From Smaragdicoccus niigatensis DSM 44881 = NBRC 103563 (GTDB lineage Bacteria; Actinomycetota; Actinomycetes; Mycobacteriales; Mycobacteriaceae), in the NCBI RefSeq assembly GCF_000380645.1, contig NZ_AQXZ01000005.1, positions 1 to 45,399 on the forward strand: a stretch of 45,399 nt of DNA. The letters run 5' to 3'. Both the position numbers and the translations under genes were made by a program. Positions 41,487-45,399 of the stretch are shown here, piece by piece (the first letter of the stretch is position 1; each line of letters starts with the position of its first letter). The notes beneath the pieces are model-generated. The model saw nothing but the letters and a program-made list of their open reading frames with translations, did not search any database and was not told where the DNA came from.

Positions 41487-42350
41487 TCAGCCGAAGACGG
41501 CCTCGGCGAGCAGGTTGACCTGGTCCGGGTCGGCGACCGTCGGGTTGAGGTAGAACTCGTCGACGCCAGCGGCTTCGAACCCCGCGATCGCGCCGCGGAT
41601 CGCGTCGGCAGACCGAGCCGCGCTTCCCGCGATCATGTTCGCGACCTCGTCACCCATCGGCTTGTAGTAGTCGACGATGTTGGCGTGCGACTGCTGCTCG
41701 GTGTCGCCGAGGCCGAAGTACATCAGCGCCGCGATGCGTGGTGAGCCTTCACGTCCAGCGGCCGTCCAGGCGTCGCGAACCTTGCCGGCGAACTCCGCGA
41801 CCGCGTCCGGCGGCATTCCGCCGGCAGTCCAGCCGATGCCGTGGTCGACCACGCGTTTGATCGCGGCCTTGGTCGTACCACCGATCATGATCGGAACCCC
41901 AGAGCTGACCGTCGGAGGTGAGGCGGGACGAGCGCCTTCGTGCAGTGCTTCGCCCTTCCAGGAACGGTCAAGCCCGGACAAGACCTCGTCGAATGCCGCA
42001 CCACGCTTGGCAAAGTCTCGACCCGTCAGCAGGAAATCACCCTCGCGCCACCCAGCACCCAAGCCGAGCGTGAGGCGACCGTTCGTGAGCTGGTCGACTG
42101 TCGCGGCCTGCTTGGCCAGTTCGGCTGCACTGCGAGCGGGAGTGATCAGCACATTGCTGAAGAACCGGATTCGTTCGGTGACAGCGCCGGCTGCGGCGAA
42201 AACCGTGAGCTCCTCGTAGCCGGGGTAGGACACTGCGCCGATCGAGCTGAGCCCATAGAAACCGGCCGCGTCGGCTCGACGGGCCCATTCGAGCAGTCCG
42301 CTGCCTGTTGCTCCGGGCACTGTGTTCGGAATTCCGATACCAATCTGCAT
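41487..42350 (-). CDS. LLM-class (luciferase-like) F420-dependent oxidoreductase
   Basis: 287 residues. 'IGIPNTVPGATGSGLLEWARRADAAGFYGLSSIGAV', 'VTERIRFFSNVLITPARSAAELAKQAATVDQLTNGRLTLGLGAGWREGDF' and 'PIMIGGTTKAAIKRVVDHGIGWTAGG' are typical of the bacterial luciferase-like TIM-barrel family; in this order most such proteins use F420. The substrate is unknown. Divergent from a small PPOX-type protein with only a 34-nt gap, so the two are probably co-regulated. Confidence 0.85.
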   Translation of the reverse strand: MQIGIGIPNTVPGATGSGLLEWARRADAAGFYGLSSIGAVSYPGYEELTVFAAAGAVTERIRFFSNVLITPARSAAELAKQAATVDQLTNGRLTLGLGAGWREGDFLLTGRDFAKRGAAFDEVLSGLDRSWKGEALHEGARPASPPTVSSGVPIMIGGTTKAAIKRVVDHGIGWTAGGMPPDAVAEFAGKVRDAWTAAGREGSPRIAALMYFGLGDTEQQSHANIVDYYKPMGDEVANMIAGSAARSADAIRGAIAGFEAAGVDEFYLNPTVADPDQVNLLAEAVFG

Positions 42351-42384
42351 GCTGCACTCTCCCCGTCTTGGTCAAACTATTGAC

Positions 42385-42831
42385 ATGCCTACCACTGCAA
42401 GCTCTGGTTTGCCCGAGGGTTGGCCACGCGTTCAACTCGGTGCTGCGTCTGTTGCCCGACTTGCTACGGTTCGGCCCGACGGAGCCCCACACCTAGTGCC
42501 CATAACCTTCGCGATCGCCAATGAAACGTTGGTGACCGCAATCGACTTCAAGCCCAAGAAGACACCGAAACTCCAGCGGCTGGAGAACCTGCGAGCCAAT
42601 CCATCGGTGAGCGTTCTGATCGACGAGTACACGGACGACTGGTCGGCGCTGTGGTGGGTGCGGATCGACGGAACTGCCGAGATCGTGGGGGATGGACCTG
42701 GGTTCAACGACGCCATCGACGCGCTGGTCGCGAAGTATCCGCAGTATCGCGACAACGTGCCGTGTGGGCCCGTGATCCGCGTGCAGCCGTCGGGCTGGCG
42801 GGCCTGGCGGGCGTCGGTTCACCCGTCCTGA
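42385..42831 (+). CDS. PPOX-class F420-binding-type split-barrel protein (TIGR03668-like)
   Basis: 148 residues from ATG 42385. 'SVARLATVRPDGAPHLVPITFAIANETLVTAIDFKPKKTPKLQRLENLRANPSVSVLIDEY' followed by 'WWVRIDGTAEIV' and the final 'VIRVQPSGWRAWRAS' match the pyridoxamine-oxidase-fold enzymes annotated in mycobacteria as probable F420-dependent (Rv0121c type). Reduces an unknown substrate. Pairs with the divergent LLM-family gene. Confidence 0.82.
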   Translation: MPTTASSGLPEGWPRVQLGAASVARLATVRPDGAPHLVPITFAIANETLVTAIDFKPKKTPKLQRLENLRANPSVSVLIDEYTDDWSALWWVRIDGTAEIVGDGPGFNDAIDALVAKYPQYRDNVPCGPVIRVQPSGWRAWRASVHPS

Positions 42832-42867
42832 ACCGGGTACGCGATGGGTATCTGACTAGGAGGACCC

Positions 42868-43326
42868 ATGGCCACTACGTTGCGACGATTCCAGACCCGT
42901 TCGCTGGCGCCCGTTCAGCGGGTCTCGTCGACGGTTGGAGCACTGTTCGTGATGGTCGGATTCGCCGGATTCATTCCGGGCGTGACGACGGGGTACGGCT
43001 CACTGACGTGGATGGGGATGGACTCGCAGGCCCGTCTGCTCGGCCTGTTCCAGGTCTCGATACTCCACAATCTCGTGCACATTGCATTCGGTGTCGTTGG
43101 AATCCTGCTCGCCCGTCGGGCACGCACAGCGCGGTTGTACCTGCTGGTCGGTGGAGCTATCTACCTGCTGCTGTTCCTCTATGGAGTGCTGATCGACCCA
43201 CTTACCGACGCGAATTTCGTCCCGGTCAATTCGGCCGACAACTGGCTGCACGCGGTGCTCGGTGTCGCGATGGTCGCTCTCGGTTTGATGCTGCCCGCAC
43301 GGCTACGGGAGCGGATAGGCGGATAG
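42868..43326 (+). CDS. DUF4383 membrane protein
   Basis: 152 residues from ATG 42868 (TAGGAGGA 7 nt upstream). Four predicted transmembrane helices: about 23-42, 63-82 ('VSILHNLVHIAFGVVGILLA'), 87-107 ('LYLLVGGAIYLLLFLYGVL') and 125-145. The His/Asn in 'ILHNLVH' and 'DNWLHAVLG' are conserved in DUF4383 proteins of actinobacteria and some other bacteria. Function unknown. Confidence 0.85.
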   Translation: MATTLRRFQTRSLAPVQRVSSTVGALFVMVGFAGFIPGVTTGYGSLTWMGMDSQARLLGLFQVSILHNLVHIAFGVVGILLARRARTARLYLLVGGAIYLLLFLYGVLIDPLTDANFVPVNSADNWLHAVLGVAMVALGLMLPARLRERIGG

Positions 43327-43400
43327 CCGGAGCCGAGTGTCCCTGGAGACGACCACTGGGGTACGTTGTGCGAATGATTCTTCAGTGATTAATGAGGAAC

Positions 43401-43439
43401 ATGTCTGTTCTTGTGAACGGTGATGTGGTTGAATTCTGA
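43401..43439 (+). CDS. Possible 12-residue leader peptide
   Basis: ATG TCT ... TTC TGA encodes MSVLVNGDVVEF, with a good GAGGAA ribosome site 4 nt upstream, in the 230-nt gap before the repetitive-protein gene. It could be a translated leader influencing the large gene downstream. Very short, so chance is a serious alternative. Confidence 0.25.
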   Translation: MSVLVNGDVVEF

Positions 43440-43442
43440 TCA

Positions 43443-45399
<1,957 letters not shown>

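Overview
The window comes from a high-GC actinobacterium, most likely a mycolic-acid-containing member of the order Mycobacteriales (Gordonia/Rhodococcus/Nocardia/Mycobacterium relatives). The evidence is the codon usage, the frequent GTG starts, a 13E12-type (DUF222) gene behind a mycobacterial-type LexA box, PapA-like acyltransferases, F420-dependent enzyme families, a lipoamide dehydrogenase that reads like mycobacterial LpdC, and a leucine/itaconate catabolic cluster resembling the M. tuberculosis Rv2498c-Rv2506 region. I cannot name a genus. No tRNA, rRNA, CRISPR array, insertion sequence or replication origin was seen.

Layout. 1-0.4 kb: N-terminus of a 13E12/DUF222 gene (minus strand, runs off the left edge). 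0.5-4.35 kb: SRPBCC protein, TetR regulator and two tandem PapA-like acyltransferases with palindromic operators. 4.35-14.7 kb: leucine-degradation module (accD1-accA1-fadE19-maoC-citE-fadD, minus strand) with a divergent tetR-aacS pair; acetoacetate-CoA ligase stands where the M. tuberculosis cluster has a CoA transferase. 14.7-22.0 kb: a second minus-strand lipid operon (tetR, AidB-like acyl-CoA dehydrogenase, two crotonases, three SDRs, an isomerase-like crotonase) whose genes mostly overlap by a few bases. 22.1-25.7 kb: ATP-grasp ligase, STAND-type ATPase with TPR-like repeats, Ddn-like reductase. 25.8-28.4 kb: polyprenyl-phosphate sugar transferase and a secreted protein.

28.7-33.5 kb is the most unusual part: a two-domain alpha/beta hydrolase with a Cys in the nucleophile elbow, a stand-alone class II aminoacyl-tRNA-synthetase homologue of the amino acid:[carrier protein] ligase type, a 79-residue carrier protein, a second ATP-grasp ligase and a protein of unknown function. 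Together they look like a small carrier-protein-dependent amino-acid activation and transfer system, sitting between a sugar transferase and a teichoic-acid-type glycerophosphotransferase (35.0-36.2 kb), so cell-surface modification or a small peptide-like product are both plausible. 33.6-35.0 kb holds a stress island (Hsp20, MerR regulator, STAS protein).

36.3-40.0 kb: a translationally coupled operon of an ACAD10/11-like acyl-CoA dehydrogenase, an APH-fold kinase and a histidine-phosphatase-fold protein, with a divergent TetR and duplicated operators; this looks like 4-hydroxyacyl-CoA degradation. 40.0-43.3 kb: lpd, a divergent pair of F420-type oxidoreductases and a DUF4383 membrane protein. 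From 43.56 kb to the right edge runs an open-ended gene for an exported, highly repetitive Gly/Thr/Ala-rich protein.
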